Notes under the pieces: generated by a model
What the model saw: only the letters and a program-made list of their open reading frames with translations
Told to the model about the DNA's origin: nothing
Databases searched by the model: none
Translations under genes and position numbers: made by a program
Source of the DNA: Halomonas sp. LBP4
GTDB taxonomy: Bacteria; Pseudomonadota; Gammaproteobacteria; Pseudomonadales; Halomonadaceae
Assembly (NCBI RefSeq): GCF_003202205.1
Contig: NZ_PDOG01000001.1
Coordinates: 1,287,240 to 1,351,239, forward strand
Reading direction: 5' to 3'
Length of the DNA stretch: 64,000 nucleotides
Shown: piece after piece, positions 8,848 through 18,176 of the stretch
Position numbering within the stretch: position 1 is the first letter of the stretch
Layout: the number at the start of each line of letters is the position of its first letter

Positions 8848-9831
8848 CTAGGTCTCGTCCTCGTCGAGCAGCGCGAGCACCTCTCGGGCGACGACCTCGT
8901 CGGTGATCAGCCCCTTGAGCAGCCCGCTGCGCAACACCGAGAGGGTGGCGCGCACCTTCTCCTCGCCCCCGGCGACGGCGACGATGTGATGGTCGCGCAA
9001 CTGCTCGAGGCCGAGCCCCAGGGTGCGACCGTTGATCTCGCAATCCACCCGGTGGCCCTGGGCATCCAGGAACTGGCCCAGCAATTCCGCCTCGGCGCCG
9101 GCCTCGTGCAGCCGGCGGGCATCCTCGGCGTCGATCTCGCCGAGCTCCATCAGCAACGAATGGCCCTGCGATGGCACGGCCCCCAGCCCCACCATGGTCA
9201 GGTCGGCGGCCGTGGCGATATTGATCACGTCCTGGACGCTGCGCTGCTCCATCAGCACCCGCTTGTGCTCGGCGGTGTCGGCGAACAACGGCACCGGCAG
9301 CAGGTAGCCCTCGCCGCCGGTCTTGTCGACCAGGCGATGGATGACGTCGTAGGGGTTCAGGGCCATCTTGCGCACCACGCTGCCCAGCACGGGGACCATC
9401 TTGAGCCCCGAGCAGTCCATCTGCGGCAGGCAGTTGACCATCTCCGACAGGCTGCGGCCCCAGCCCAGTCCCAGCACCTCGACGCTCCTGGCATCCAGCC
9501 GGCTCTTCAGGTAGTAGGCCGCGGCCATGCCCAGATTGGCGAAGGGGTTGGCGCCTTCCTCGGCGGGCATGGCGGGCACCACCGAGCACATCTCGAGGTT
9601 CATGCGCCGCTTGAGCTCGTCTTCCAGGGTCAGCAACGCCTCGGGCGAGCCCTGGATGAACACCTGCACCGCGCCCATCTCGTGGGCCGCGGCGATCAGC
9701 CGGTGCACCTTCATGCGCGACACCCTCAGGCGCTCGGCGATCTGCGCCTGGGTATAGCCCCCCACATAGGAGAGCCAGGCCGCCCTCAGGGCCAGGTCGT
9801 TCTCGCTGTGACTCGGCGAGGTATTTTTCAT
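8848..9831 (-). CDS. eryD: SorC/DeoR-type transcriptional regulator (EryD-like)
   Basis: The 327-residue protein has an N-terminal helix-turn-helix (YTQAQIAERLRVSRMKVHRL, about residues 32-51) and a C-terminal sugar-phosphate-sensing SorC domain with VEVLGLGWGRSLSEM and ATAADLTMVGLGAV. SorC proteins bind phosphorylated sugars and repress or activate neighbouring catabolic operons. EryD is the ery repressor in Brucella. The ATG at 9831 has GGAGTGAAGC in front. As the first gene of the leftward operon it is probably autoregulated from the divergent 9832-10018 region. Confidence 0.85.
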   Translation of the reverse strand: MKNTSPSHSENDLALRAAWLSYVGGYTQAQIAERLRVSRMKVHRLIAAAHEMGAVQVFIQGSPEALLTLEDELKRRMNLEMCSVVPAMPAEEGANPFANLGMAAAYYLKSRLDARSVEVLGLGWGRSLSEMVNCLPQMDCSGLKMVPVLGSVVRKMALNPYDVIHRLVDKTGGEGYLLPVPLFADTAEHKRVLMEQRSVQDVINIATAADLTMVGLGAVPSQGHSLLMELGEIDAEDARRLHEAGAEAELLGQFLDAQGHRVDCEINGRTLGLGLEQLRDHHIVAVAGGEEKVRATLSVLRSGLLKGLITDEVVAREVLALLDEDET

Positions 9832-10018
9832 GCTTCACTCCGGTTTTGATATTTTGTTCGTTCGCTGTTAAAAATAACGCTAGTGGAGGTTTTCTGGGCT
9901 GTCAAGACATTCCCCTGTCCTGGGCATCCCCTGCGGAAGCCTCGCGCTAGCGGGCCTGATGACGCCACGCCGTGGCGGGCCCGGCCCCACACCGACAACG
10001 ACAAAGCGGGAGGTCAGC
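9832..10018. promoter_or_regulatory. divergent promoter/operator region of the ery locus
   Basis: This 187-bp gap separates the leftward operon from the rightward isomerase genes. Its left part (about 9847-9880) is AT-rich compared with its surroundings and contains GTTAAAAATAAC (9867-9878), an inverted GTTA/TAAC pair, and a tandem GTTCGTTCG at 9857-9865. These are plausible operator or -10 material for the SorC-type regulator. No full sigma-70 promoter is unambiguous. The right side carries the ribosome site GGGAGGT (10008-10014) of the isomerase gene. Confidence 0.45.
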
Positions 10019-10813
10019 GTGCTCAAGCTCGCCGCCAATCTGACGTTCATGTTCACCGAGGTGCCCTTCCTGGAGCGCTTCGCCCGGGCCCGTGCCGCGG
10101 GCTTTCGCTACGTGGAGTTCCACAATCCCTACCCGTTCTGCGAGCGCCTCGAGGACATTCGTGATGCCGCGACCCGGGCCGGCGTGGCGATCATTCATTT
10201 CAACCTGCCGGGGGGCGACTGGGAGGCGGGCGAGCGCGGCATTGCGGTCCTGCCCGAGCGCACCGCCGAGTTCCGCGAGGGGCTCGACACCACCATCGAG
10301 ATCGCCGGTCGGCTGGGCTGTGGCCAGCTCAACTGCCCGCTGGGCTACCCCCGCGATGACCTGTCCGGGGAGGTGCAGCACAGGACCCTGATCGACAACC
10401 TGCGCCATGCCGCCGAGGCCACCGCCCGGGCCGGCATCCGCCTGCTGGTGGAGCCGCTCAACCCCATCACCCACCCCGGCTATCCGCTGGTCAACACGGC
10501 CCAGGCGGTGGCCCTGCAGGACGACGTGGACCACCCCAACCTCTTGATCCAGTACGACTTCTATCAGATGCAACGCGCGGAGGGGGAGCTCGTCGAGACG
10601 GTCCGTCGCCACAACGGACGGATCGGCTTCATCCAGCTGGCGGACACCCCGGGACGCCACGAGCCGGGCACCGGCGAGATCAACTACCGCTTCCTGTTCG
10701 CCGAACTGATGCGCCTGGGCTTCGATCGTTACATCTCGCTGGAATACAGCCCCAGCGGCAGGACGGAAGACTCGCTGCAGTGGATTCGCGACTACGGCAT
10801 CCGGCATGCCTGA
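10019..10813 (+). CDS. xylose-isomerase-fold sugar isomerase (EryC or OtnI/Hyi-like)
   Basis: The 264-residue TIM-barrel protein of the AP-endonuclease 2/xylose isomerase superfamily has an N-terminal LAANLTFMFTEVPFLERF, metal-site segments LLVEPLNPI and GFIQLADTPGRHEPGTGEI, and a terminal ISLEYSPSG. These resemble hydroxypyruvate isomerase and OtnI. I chose the GTG at 10019 because GGGAGGT lies 4 nt before it. An ATG at 9959 would add an unlikely Pro/Gly-rich leader. In Brucella, EryC of this superfamily is a tetrulose-4-phosphate racemase, so the locus suggests that role. A 2-oxo-tetronate isomerase activity is the main alternative. Confidence 0.8.
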   Translation: MLKLAANLTFMFTEVPFLERFARARAAGFRYVEFHNPYPFCERLEDIRDAATRAGVAIIHFNLPGGDWEAGERGIAVLPERTAEFREGLDTTIEIAGRLGCGQLNCPLGYPRDDLSGEVQHRTLIDNLRHAAEATARAGIRLLVEPLNPITHPGYPLVNTAQAVALQDDVDHPNLLIQYDFYQMQRAEGELVETVRRHNGRIGFIQLADTPGRHEPGTGEINYRFLFAELMRLGFDRYISLEYSPSGRTEDSLQWIRDYGIRHA

Positions 10814-10855
10814 GCCAGGCATCGACCGACACACCGACAGCATGAGGAGCACGTC

Positions 10856-11629
10856 ATGACGACCCCTTTCTGGGTAGGCACCAGCTGGAAGATGAACAAG
10901 ACCCTGGGCGAGGCCGCCGACTACTGCGCCGCCCTGCACGACGCCGAGCTGCTGCGCGACCCGCGGCTGCAGGGCTTCGTGATTCCGCCCTTCACCGCGC
11001 TGAGCGAGGTGTGCCGGGCGCTGGCCGACACGCCGGTGATGGTGGGGGCCCAGAACATGCACTGGGCCGATTCGGGCGCCTACACCGGGGAGGTGTCGCC
11101 GCTCATGGTCCAGGATTGCGGCGCCGATATCGTCGAGCTGGGGCACTCCGAGCGGCGCGAGTCCTTCAACGAGACCGACACGGCGATCAACCGCAAGGTC
11201 AAGGCCGCCCTGGCCCAGGGGCTGCGCCCGCTGATCTGCGTGGGCGAGACCGCCGAGGAGAAGGCCCAGGGCGTGGCCGCCGACACCGTGATCCGCCAAT
11301 GCCGGATCGCCCTCAGCGGCGTCCCCGTCGAGGTCCTGGACCGCGTGCTGATCGCCTACGAGCCGGTCTGGGCCATCGGCGAGCACGGTACCCCGGCCAC
11401 GGCCGAGGACGCCGGCTGGATGCACCGCCGGATTCGCGAGGCGCTGCCGACGACCGCGCAGGGCGCTCCCCTGCCGGTGCTCTACGGCGGCAGCGTCAAC
11501 CTCGACAACTGCGCCGAGCTCGCCGCCCTGCCCGAGGTCGCCGGTCTCTTCATCGGTCGCAGCGCCTGGCGGCCCGAGGGCCTGCTGGCGATCACCGAGC
11601 GGGCCCTCGCGGCCCGTCCTGATGCCTGA
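10856..11629 (+). CDS. eryH: triose-phosphate isomerase paralogue (TpiA2/EryH-like)
   Basis: The 257-residue TIM barrel keeps the triose-phosphate isomerase catalytic set: Lys in WKMNKT, His in ELGHSERR, Glu in AYEPVWAIG, and the phosphate loop YGGSVN. It starts 43 nt after the isomerase gene, preceded by GAGGAGCACGTC. In Brucella the paralogue TpiA2 (EryH) isomerises D-3-tetrulose-4-phosphate, and the enzyme after it is RpiB (EryI). No RpiB gene is visible in the window. The position inside the locus argues for the ery role rather than the housekeeping glycolytic enzyme. Confidence 0.85.
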   Translation: MTTPFWVGTSWKMNKTLGEAADYCAALHDAELLRDPRLQGFVIPPFTALSEVCRALADTPVMVGAQNMHWADSGAYTGEVSPLMVQDCGADIVELGHSERRESFNETDTAINRKVKAALAQGLRPLICVGETAEEKAQGVAADTVIRQCRIALSGVPVEVLDRVLIAYEPVWAIGEHGTPATAEDAGWMHRRIREALPTTAQGAPLPVLYGGSVNLDNCAELAALPEVAGLFIGRSAWRPEGLLAITERALAARPDA

Positions 11630-11647
11630 AGCCCCGTCTACCTCCCA

Positions 11648-11675
11648 TAAAAAACCCCGGCTATCCGGCCGGGGT
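11648..11675 (-). terminator. terminator of the malEFG operon
   Basis: An 8-bp stem (11654-11661 with 11668-11675, loop TATCCG) is preceded on the plus strand by seven A residues (11648-11654). Read leftward this is a GC hairpin followed by a U-tract, so it terminates the mal operon 52 nt past malG. On the plus strand the same hairpin may help end the eryH transcript, but there is no T-run on that side. Confidence 0.8.
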
Positions 11676-11726
11676 CGAGCAAGGCTCTGCTCAGGACGAG
11701 GAAACAGTCCGGTTCATGCCATGGCC

Positions 11727-12617
11727 TCAGCCCTTGACGCCACCGGCGGTCAGCCCGCCGATGATCCAGCGCTGGCAGAGCAGGAAGGCCGCGGTGATGG
11801 GCAACCCGGAGAGCACCGCGGCGGCGGCGAAGTCGCCCCAGCGCTGGTTGTGCTCGGCCAGGTACTGCTGGGCGCCCACGGCCAGGGTCAGCTTGTCCTC
11901 GTCGAGCAGCAGCACCGAGGCCATGGGGTACTCCATGATCGACATGATGAAGGCGAGGATGAACACCACCATCAGGATGGGTACCGAGAGCGGCAGCAGA
12001 ATGTGGCGGAAGGCCTGCCAGGTGCTGGCGCCGTCGACCATCGCCGCCTCCTCCAGGGAGCCGTCGATGGACTCGAAGTAGCCCTTGATGGTCCAGATAT
12101 GCAGCGCCACCGCGCCCAGCGAGGCGACGATCAGCGCGCCGTGGGTATTGATGCCCAGCCAGGGCACCAGTTGCCCCAGGCGGTCGAAGAGGGCGTAGAG
12201 CGCCACCAGCGACAGCACCGCCGGGAACATCTGGAAGATCAGCATGCCCTTGAGGATCGGCGCCTTGCCCTGGAAGCGCATCCGCGCGAAGGCGTAGGCG
12301 CTGGTGGTGGAGAGCGCCAGGATCATCAGCGACGACACCACCGCCACCTTGACCGAGTTCCACAGCCACAGCAGTACCGGGAACGGCGGCTGCACCACGC
12401 TGCCGTCGGCGCGCTCCCAGGGAATGCCGAAGGCCAGCGCCCAGTGCTCCAGCGAGAAGCGCTCGGGAATCAGGCTGCCGGTGGCGAAGTTGCCCTCGCG
12501 GAAGGAGATCGAGATCACCAGCAGCAGCGGGAAGACCACCAGCGATACGAAGCCCAGCAGGGCGAGGTGGGCGCCCAGCTTGCGGGCGCGGATGGAACGG
12601 GGTTGAACCATGGCCAT
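11727..12617 (-). CDS. malG: maltose-type ABC transporter permease MalG
   Basis: The 296-residue inner-membrane permease has the same length as E. coli MalG. It has about six membrane helices and the EAA loop [18 protein letters not shown] near residues 185-205, which contacts the ATPase. The ATG at 12617 (MAMVQPR) is preferred; a second ATG lies 6 nt later. It is 11 nt downstream of malF. No malK-type ATPase is encoded next to this operon, so a shared ATPase must be supplied from elsewhere. The maltose or maltodextrin substrate is by family resemblance. Confidence 0.88.
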   Translation of the reverse strand: MAMVQPRSIRARKLGAHLALLGFVSLVVFPLLLVISISFREGNFATGSLIPERFSLEHWALAFGIPWERADGSVVQPPFPVLLWLWNSVKVAVVSSLMILALSTTSAYAFARMRFQGKAPILKGMLIFQMFPAVLSLVALYALFDRLGQLVPWLGINTHGALIVASLGAVALHIWTIKGYFESIDGSLEEAAMVDGASTWQAFRHILLPLSVPILMVVFILAFIMSIMEYPMASVLLLDEDKLTLAVGAQQYLAEHNQRWGDFAAAAVLSGLPITAAFLLCQRWIIGGLTAGGVKG

Positions 12618-12628
12618 GAGTGTGTCTC

Positions 12629-14218
12629 CTAGACCTTGACCTTGGACAGGCGCAGATTGAGCCACGACAGCCCCACCACCAGCAGGAAGATCAGGGTGGC
12701 GATGGCCGCCGCCAGGCCGAAGTTCTGGCCGGCGTCCTGGAAGGCGATGCGATAGGTGTAGCTGACCAGCAGGTCGGTGGTACCCGCCGGGGTGCTGGCG
12801 CCGAGGATGTCGGGGCTGCCGCCGGTGAGCAGGGCGATCAGCACGAAGTTGTTGAAGTTGAAAGCGAAGGCGGCGATGAGCAGCGGCGTCAGCGGCTTGA
12901 GAATCAGCGGCAGGGTGATCCTGAACAGGTTGGTCAGCGGTCCGCCGCCGTCCACCGCCGAGGCCTCGTAGAGGTCGCGGGGGATCGACTGGATCAGGCC
13001 CATGCACAGCAGCAGCATGTAGGGGTAGCCGAGCCAGGTGTTGACGATCAGCAGCATGCTGCGGGCCAGCGCCGGGTCGGTGAACCAGGAGGGGCTGATG
13101 CCGAAGAGGTTCTCCAGGATCAGGTTAATCTCGCCATGGTTCTGGTTGAACATGCCCTTGAAGATCAGGATCGAGATGAAGGCCGGCACCGCGTAGGGCA
13201 GGATCAGCAGGGTGCGATAGATCGCCTTGCCGCGCAGCTGATCCCACTGCAGCAGCGTGGCCAGCACGAAGCCCACCGCCAGGGTGAAGGCCACCGTCAG
13301 CCCGGCGAAGACGAAGGTCCAGACGAAGATCTGCAGAAAGGGGCCGCGGATGTCCGGGTCGGTGAAGATCCGCGTGTAGTTGTCCAGGCCCACGGCCACC
13401 GGCCAGCCGGGGGTGAGGCGTTCGCCGTCGTCGGTGACGAAGAAGCCCGTCTCTTGATCAGCGGTCAATAGCCGGTCGTCGCGGCGATCGTAGAGCGAAC
13501 CGTCGTCGCGGGCCTCATAGCGGTCGAGCATCGGCGCGAAGCTTCTCATGCCCGCCATGCGCAGCTCGACCCCTTCCGGCGTGACCAGGGTCAGGGCCTG
13601 CAGGGTGCCGCGTGCCGTGATGACCTCGCGCATGGCCAGTGGCTCGGCCTGCGGCGGGGCTTCCACGGGCTGGACGCCGATGGTCCGCGCCTCCTCGTTG
13701 GCCAGGTTCAGCGGCGAGGTCACGAAGCGCCGCTGCCCCGCCATGGCCTCATCCAGTTCGCTGCTCGCCTCCGCCTCCAGATAGAGCCGGACGAGATCGC
13801 CTTCGCGATGCAGGGCGAAGGAGAAGGCAGCCCCCTCCTCCTGGTAGCTGCGCGACATCAGTTGGGCCCGCACCCGCTCCTCGCTGAGCAGGTTCTCGGA
13901 GCTGTAGTTGCTGAAGCTGATGCCGATGGTATACAGCAGCGGGAAGATCACGAACACGCCCAGCCCGGCCAGCGCCGGGAAGATATAGCGATGGCTCATC
14001 AGGCTGCGCCGGGTGAACACCACGGCGAGCGAGGCACCGAGCACCAGGAACAGCAGGGCGAACATCCACTGGCCGTTGAGGTGGAAGGCCAGTACCAGCC
14101 ACATCAGCGAGATGACGAGGGCGGCGACCAGGGCGCGGGCCGCCCAGCGGGAGTAGCGTTCACCGAGGTGGCGCGAGCGGTGCCGCGGCAGGCCCCGGGA
14201 GGCGTTGGTGATGTACAT
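12629..14218 (-). CDS. malF: maltose-type ABC transporter permease MalF
   Basis: The 529-residue permease is close in size to E. coli MalF (514). After about three N-terminal helices it has a large periplasmic loop, about residues 95-285, as in MalF P2. The ABC core follows, with EAA loop [18 protein letters not shown] near 435-455. The loop contains [15 protein letters not shown]. The long P2 loop distinguishes it from shorter sugar permeases and supports MalF. The order is malE-malF-malG in one operon. Confidence 0.9.
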   Translation of the reverse strand: MYITNASRGLPRHRSRHLGERYSRWAARALVAALVISLMWLVLAFHLNGQWMFALLFLVLGASLAVVFTRRSLMSHRYIFPALAGLGVFVIFPLLYTIGISFSNYSSENLLSEERVRAQLMSRSYQEEGAAFSFALHREGDLVRLYLEAEASSELDEAMAGQRRFVTSPLNLANEEARTIGVQPVEAPPQAEPLAMREVITARGTLQALTLVTPEGVELRMAGMRSFAPMLDRYEARDDGSLYDRRDDRLLTADQETGFFVTDDGERLTPGWPVAVGLDNYTRIFTDPDIRGPFLQIFVWTFVFAGLTVAFTLAVGFVLATLLQWDQLRGKAIYRTLLILPYAVPAFISILIFKGMFNQNHGEINLILENLFGISPSWFTDPALARSMLLIVNTWLGYPYMLLLCMGLIQSIPRDLYEASAVDGGGPLTNLFRITLPLILKPLTPLLIAAFAFNFNNFVLIALLTGGSPDILGASTPAGTTDLLVSYTYRIAFQDAGQNFGLAAAIATLIFLLVVGLSWLNLRLSKVKV

Positions 14219-14268
14219 GACGACGGTCCTGCGAAGGGGCCGGCGGCGTGGGCCGCCGGCGGGTGGGC

Positions 14269-15459
14269 TTACTGGCGCATGCGACGGGCGGCGGCGTCCA
14301 GCGCCTCCTGCGGGGTCTGGCGGCCGCTGCCGATGTTCTGCAGCGCCGGCTCCATGGCGGCCCAGAAGGCACCCATCTCGGGGATGTTGGGCATCGGCAC
14401 GCCGAGCTCGGCGTTGGCCAGGGTGGCGGCGATCTTGGGGTCGCTCTCGAGGTCGGCCTGATAGGCGCGGTGAGCCACGGCGCCCAGCGAGCCGTCGCTA
14501 TTGAAGGTGCGCAGCCCCTCCTCGTCGAGCAGGTAGTTCTCGAGGAACTCGATGGCCAGGAAGTCGTTGGGGGTGGCCGAGTTGAGCATGGCGGTCATCA
14601 CCCCGAACATCGACTTGGCCCGCTCGTCGTCCACCTTCGGCAGCAGCGCCACGCCGAAGTCGATGCCGCTCTTCTCCAGGTTGCTCCAGGCCCAGGGGCC
14701 GCTGATCATGGTGGCCACCTCGCCGCGGTTGAAACGGGTATCCGTCACGCTGTAGTCGGTGCCCTCGGGCAGTGCCCCCGACTCGATCAGCTCGAGGAGC
14801 AGCTCGGCGCCCTGGATCGCCCCGGCGTTGTTGACGCCGATGTCGGCGACATCGAAGCCCGCCTCGGTCTGCTTGAAGGGGTAACCGCCATTGGCGGCCA
14901 GCAGAGGCCAGCTGAAGTAGGGCTCGGCGTAGTCGAAGAGGATCGCCTTCTTGTCCTGCTCGGCGAGTTCTTCCTCCAGCGCCATCAGCTCGTCGAAGCT
15001 CTCCGGTGCCTCGCCGACCAGCGCCTTGTTGTAGATCAGCCCCAGCGACTCCACCGAGATCGGGTAGCCGTAGGTCTCGCCGTTCCAGACCACGGCGTCC
15101 CAGGTGAAATCGAAGTAGCGTTCGCGGTAGGCGTCGGAGGGCGCGACGGCCTTGAGCAGCCCGCTCTGGGCCCACTCCCCCAGGCGGTCGTGGGCGAAGA
15201 TGACGATGTCCGGTCCCTGGCCGCTGCCGGCGGCCTGCTGGAAGCGGTTGGTCATGTCGTCGGGGTGGATGATGTCGATGGCGATGCCGGTGTCGGCGGT
15301 GAAGCGTTCGGCTACCTCGCGGATGCCCTGGGGCCCCTTGTTGTCGCCGATCCAGATGGTCAGGCGGTCGTCGTCGAAGGCCAGGGCGGGCGTGGCCAGG
15401 CCGGCGACCAGCGTGGCGGCGACCAGGGGGAGCAGCAGATGGCGGCGTGATGGGGTCAT
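14269..15459 (-). CDS. malE: maltose-type ABC transporter substrate-binding protein MalE
   Basis: The 396-residue periplasmic protein is the same length as E. coli MalE precursor. Its signal peptide runs from MTPSRRHLL to ATPALA, followed by the mature start FDDDRLTIWIGDNKG. MalE-like segments include ISGPWAWSNLEKSGIDFGVA and FLAIEFLENYLL. It is the first gene of malEFG and lies 50 nt upstream of malF. It delivers malto-oligosaccharides to MalFG, although ligand residues cannot be confirmed by eye. Confidence 0.9.
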   Translation of the reverse strand: MTPSRRHLLLPLVAATLVAGLATPALAFDDDRLTIWIGDNKGPQGIREVAERFTADTGIAIDIIHPDDMTNRFQQAAGSGQGPDIVIFAHDRLGEWAQSGLLKAVAPSDAYRERYFDFTWDAVVWNGETYGYPISVESLGLIYNKALVGEAPESFDELMALEEELAEQDKKAILFDYAEPYFSWPLLAANGGYPFKQTEAGFDVADIGVNNAGAIQGAELLLELIESGALPEGTDYSVTDTRFNRGEVATMISGPWAWSNLEKSGIDFGVALLPKVDDERAKSMFGVMTAMLNSATPNDFLAIEFLENYLLDEEGLRTFNSDGSLGAVAHRAYQADLESDPKIAATLANAELGVPMPNIPEMGAFWAAMEPALQNIGSGRQTPQEALDAAARRMRQ

Positions 15460-15929
15460 GGTGACTACCTCCGGTTGTTGTTATCCGATCGATGGGCCGG
15501 CGCACGGCCGGCGTGGACTGGCGGACCAGGCTAGCCTCGCCAATCGTCGCGGCGAGGGCCTCCTCCCCGGGGGCGTAGGAGGTGGCGTATGGGTGGGGCG
15601 TAGTCATGGCGGTCAGGGCGAGGGGCAGGAGGAGGTCGACGCGGTGATCAACCATATGGCCGGGATCGGCAAGGGTGTCGGTATCGCCGGCACCATGAAG
15701 TTCAGGCTCGGCCGGGCCCGCCCGGACCATGCGGGAGGGGGCTGCCCAGGGGCGGCCCCCCGCGCGCCCGTCTACTGCCTGACGGCCGGGGGCCACCTGC
15801 CGGATCATCCCATGAATAGAATTGTCTACCCTGTTAATAGCTTGCTCGACACGAGGAAAGACCCGCTGCCTGACAGCGGCGGTGCAGGCAAGTCGCCTGA
15901 CTCAAGCCGACAAGAGGGGAGATCGTGGT
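15460..15929. promoter_or_regulatory. 470-bp divergent region between malE and the betaine importer
   Basis: No credible gene lies here. The nonamer GGGGCGTAG occurs at 15570-15578 and again 25 bp later at 15595-15603, with a related GTGGCGTAT between them. Such spaced direct repeats suit a multimeric activator of malE, but no known operator is recognised. The right part (about 15810-15850) is AT-richer and probably holds the promoter of the rightward importer, whose ribosome site GAGGGGAG is at 15914-15921. Confidence 0.35.
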
Positions 15930-17186
15930 TTGATTCGTGCAGAGGATGTCACCAAGATCTTCGGTCCCGCCCCGGCATCGGTGCTTCCGCTGCTGGAGTC
16001 GGGCAAGGGCAAGAGCGAGATCCAGGCCGAGACCGGCCATGTGCTGGGGGTGCACAAGGTCAGCTTCGCCCTGGAGCCGGGCGAGGTGTTCGTCATCATG
16101 GGGCTCTCGGGCAGCGGCAAGTCGACCCTGATCCGCTGCGTCAACCGGCTGTTCGAGCCCACCGCCGGGCGCATCTTCTTCCAGCACCCCGACGAAGGGG
16201 AAGTGGACATCACCGCGCTGTCCCCGGAACGCCTGCGCCAGCTGCGCAAGTACCACATGAGCATGGTCTTCCAGCACTTCGCCCTCTTCCCCCACCGCAC
16301 GGTGCTCGCCAATGTCGCCTATGGCCTGGAAGTCCAGGGTCGCCCGCCGGCCGAACGCCAGCGCCACGCCGGGGAGATGCTGGAGATGGTGGGGCTCGGC
16401 GACTGGGGCCGCGCCTACCCGGCCGAGCTCTCGGGCGGCATGCAGCAGCGGGTCGGACTGGCCCGGGCGCTGGCCACCGATGCCCGGGTCCTGCTGATGG
16501 ACGAGCCCTTCTCGGCCCTGGACCCGCTGATCAAGGTCAACATGCAGCAGGAGCTGAAGAAGATCCAGGCGCAGTTGGGCCGCACCATCCTGTTCATCAC
16601 CCACGACCTGGACGAGGCCATGCACATCGGCGACCACATCGCCATCATGGAGGAGGGCGAAGTGGTCCAGCTCGGCACGCCCGAGGAGATCCTGGTCAAC
16701 CCGCGCACCGAGTACGTCGCCCGTTTCGTGGAGCATGCCGACCCCACCGGGGTGATCACTGCCGGCACCATCGCCCTGCCCTTCGATCCCCAGGCCTTCC
16801 CCCGGCAGGCAGACGCCGAGGGGGTGCACTTCGTCGCCAGCCGCGACCTGCCTGAACTGCAGTACGGCCTGGATGATCACGGCCGCCTGCGCCGGGCCCG
16901 GCGGGGCGATCGTGAGCTGGAGATTCAGCCGCTGGAGACCGTGCTGGCCTCCGAGGCCCCGCAGACCCGCCGCGAGGACCTGCTGATGCAGTGCCCGCGG
17001 GAAACGGTGTTGCGCCGGGTGCTGCGGGGACGCACCCGCTCCGCCCTGCCGATGCTGGTGACCGAGGAGGACGGCCGGGTCGTGGGCCTGATCGACGAAC
17101 CGCAGCTGATCAGGGGTATCCTGGAGAAGCGCGGGCCGGCAGCCGGCAGCGAACCGCACCCGGCCCGGGAGGAGGTGTCATCATGA
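15930..17186 (+). CDS. proV: glycine betaine/proline-type ABC transporter ATP-binding protein (ProV-like)
   Basis: The 418-residue ATPase of the ProV/OpuAA group has Walker A GLSGSGKST, signature LSGGMQQRVG, Walker B LLMDEPFSALD and switch FITHDLDEAM. Its C-terminal region (about residues 275-400) is CBS-like and ends in VTEEDGRVVGLIDE. I chose the TTG at 15930, where IRAEDVTKIFG begins, because GAGGGGAG lies 8-9 nt upstream. An ATG at 15822 would add a non-homologous leader. It energises uptake of an osmoprotectant across the inner membrane, which suits a halophile. Confidence 0.88.
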   Translation: MIRAEDVTKIFGPAPASVLPLLESGKGKSEIQAETGHVLGVHKVSFALEPGEVFVIMGLSGSGKSTLIRCVNRLFEPTAGRIFFQHPDEGEVDITALSPERLRQLRKYHMSMVFQHFALFPHRTVLANVAYGLEVQGRPPAERQRHAGEMLEMVGLGDWGRAYPAELSGGMQQRVGLARALATDARVLLMDEPFSALDPLIKVNMQQELKKIQAQLGRTILFITHDLDEAMHIGDHIAIMEEGEVVQLGTPEEILVNPRTEYVARFVEHADPTGVITAGTIALPFDPQAFPRQADAEGVHFVASRDLPELQYGLDDHGRLRRARRGDRELEIQPLETVLASEAPQTRREDLLMQCPRETVLRRVLRGRTRSALPMLVTEEDGRVVGLIDEPQLIRGILEKRGPAAGSEPHPAREEVSS

Positions 17187-18088
17187 GCGAGATCCTCGAA
17201 CTCCTGCGCCAGCTGATCGTCGACCCCTTCGGGCTGCTCGAGGCCCTGCCGGTGCGGCAGTGGATCACCGACGCGGTCAACTGGATCGTCGGCAACTTCC
17301 GCGACTTCTTCCGCACCTATGTGAGTCCGCCGGTGCGGGGCGTCATGGGCTTCACCCAGACGACCCTGGCGGGTATCCCCCCCGGGCTGTTCCTGATCGG
17401 CATCTTCCTGATCGGCTGGCGGGCCGCCTCCTGGCGGGTGGGGCTGTTCAGCCTGATCGCCTTCGCCCTGGTGGGCTTCATAGGTGTCTGGGATGCCCTG
17501 GTGGTCACCCTGTCGCTGGTCGCCACCGCGGTGCTGTTCTGCATCATCATCGGCCTGCCGCTGGGCATCCTCTGTTCGCGCAGCGACCGCTTCGCCAACG
17601 CCATGCGCCCGATTCTCGACATCATGCAGACCACCCCGCCCTTCGTCTATCTGGTGCCGGCGGTGATGCTGTTCAGCATCGGCAACGTGCCGGGGCTGAT
17701 CGCCACCATCATCTTCGCCATGCCGCCGATGATCCGCCTCACCAATCTGGGCATCCGCCAGGTGCGCCAGGAGTACATCGAAGCGGCGGTGGCCTTCGGC
17801 TCCACGCCACGCCAGATCCTGTGGAAGGTGCAGTTTCCCCTGGCCATGCCGACCATCATGGCCGGGCTCAACCAGACCATCATGCTCGCCCTGTCCATGG
17901 TGGTGATCGCCGCCATCATCGGGGCCGGCGGCCTCGGCCTCGAGGTCTACGCCGGGCTCGAGCGGCTCAATATCGGCCAGGCCTTCGTCGGCGGCATCGG
18001 TATCGTGCTGCTGGCCATGGTCCTCGACCGCATCACCCAGGGGCTGGGTGAAAAGGGCCCCGGCAGGAACAGGAACAACGCCCCCTGA
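17183..18088 (+). CDS. proW: glycine betaine/proline-type ABC transporter permease (ProW-like)
   Basis: The 301-residue inner-membrane permease has about six helices. Its ABC contact loop QEYIEAAVAFGSTPRQILWKV is typical of ProW/OpuAB. The ATG at 17183 overlaps the ATPase stop as ATGA and follows GGAGGTG, so translation is coupled. A plausible channel segment is TTPPFVYLVPAVMLF. It is the membrane partner of the upstream ATPase and the downstream binding protein. Confidence 0.9.
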   Translation: MSEILELLRQLIVDPFGLLEALPVRQWITDAVNWIVGNFRDFFRTYVSPPVRGVMGFTQTTLAGIPPGLFLIGIFLIGWRAASWRVGLFSLIAFALVGFIGVWDALVVTLSLVATAVLFCIIIGLPLGILCSRSDRFANAMRPILDIMQTTPPFVYLVPAVMLFSIGNVPGLIATIIFAMPPMIRLTNLGIRQVRQEYIEAAVAFGSTPRQILWKVQFPLAMPTIMAGLNQTIMLALSMVVIAAIIGAGGLGLEVYAGLERLNIGQAFVGGIGIVLLAMVLDRITQGLGEKGPGRNRNNAP

Positions 18089-18176
18089 GCGGGAAGGAGG
18101 TGACACGACATTTCCAGACGTTCGATGGCACCGGGACAGGGCAGCGATTTCCCTGTCGTTTTCAACATGCTAGCAG

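Noticed and set aside
10856..11629. Housekeeping glycolytic tpiA
   Set aside because: Catalytic motifs fit either role, but the usual neighbours of housekeeping tpiA are absent and the gene is coupled to the polyol isomerase, which favours TpiA2/EryH. This is not excluded by sequence alone.
15822..15929. Upstream ATG extension of the ProV-like gene
   Set aside because: The extra 36 residues do not resemble ProV N-termini and lack a ribosome site, while GAGGGGAG precedes the TTG at 15930.
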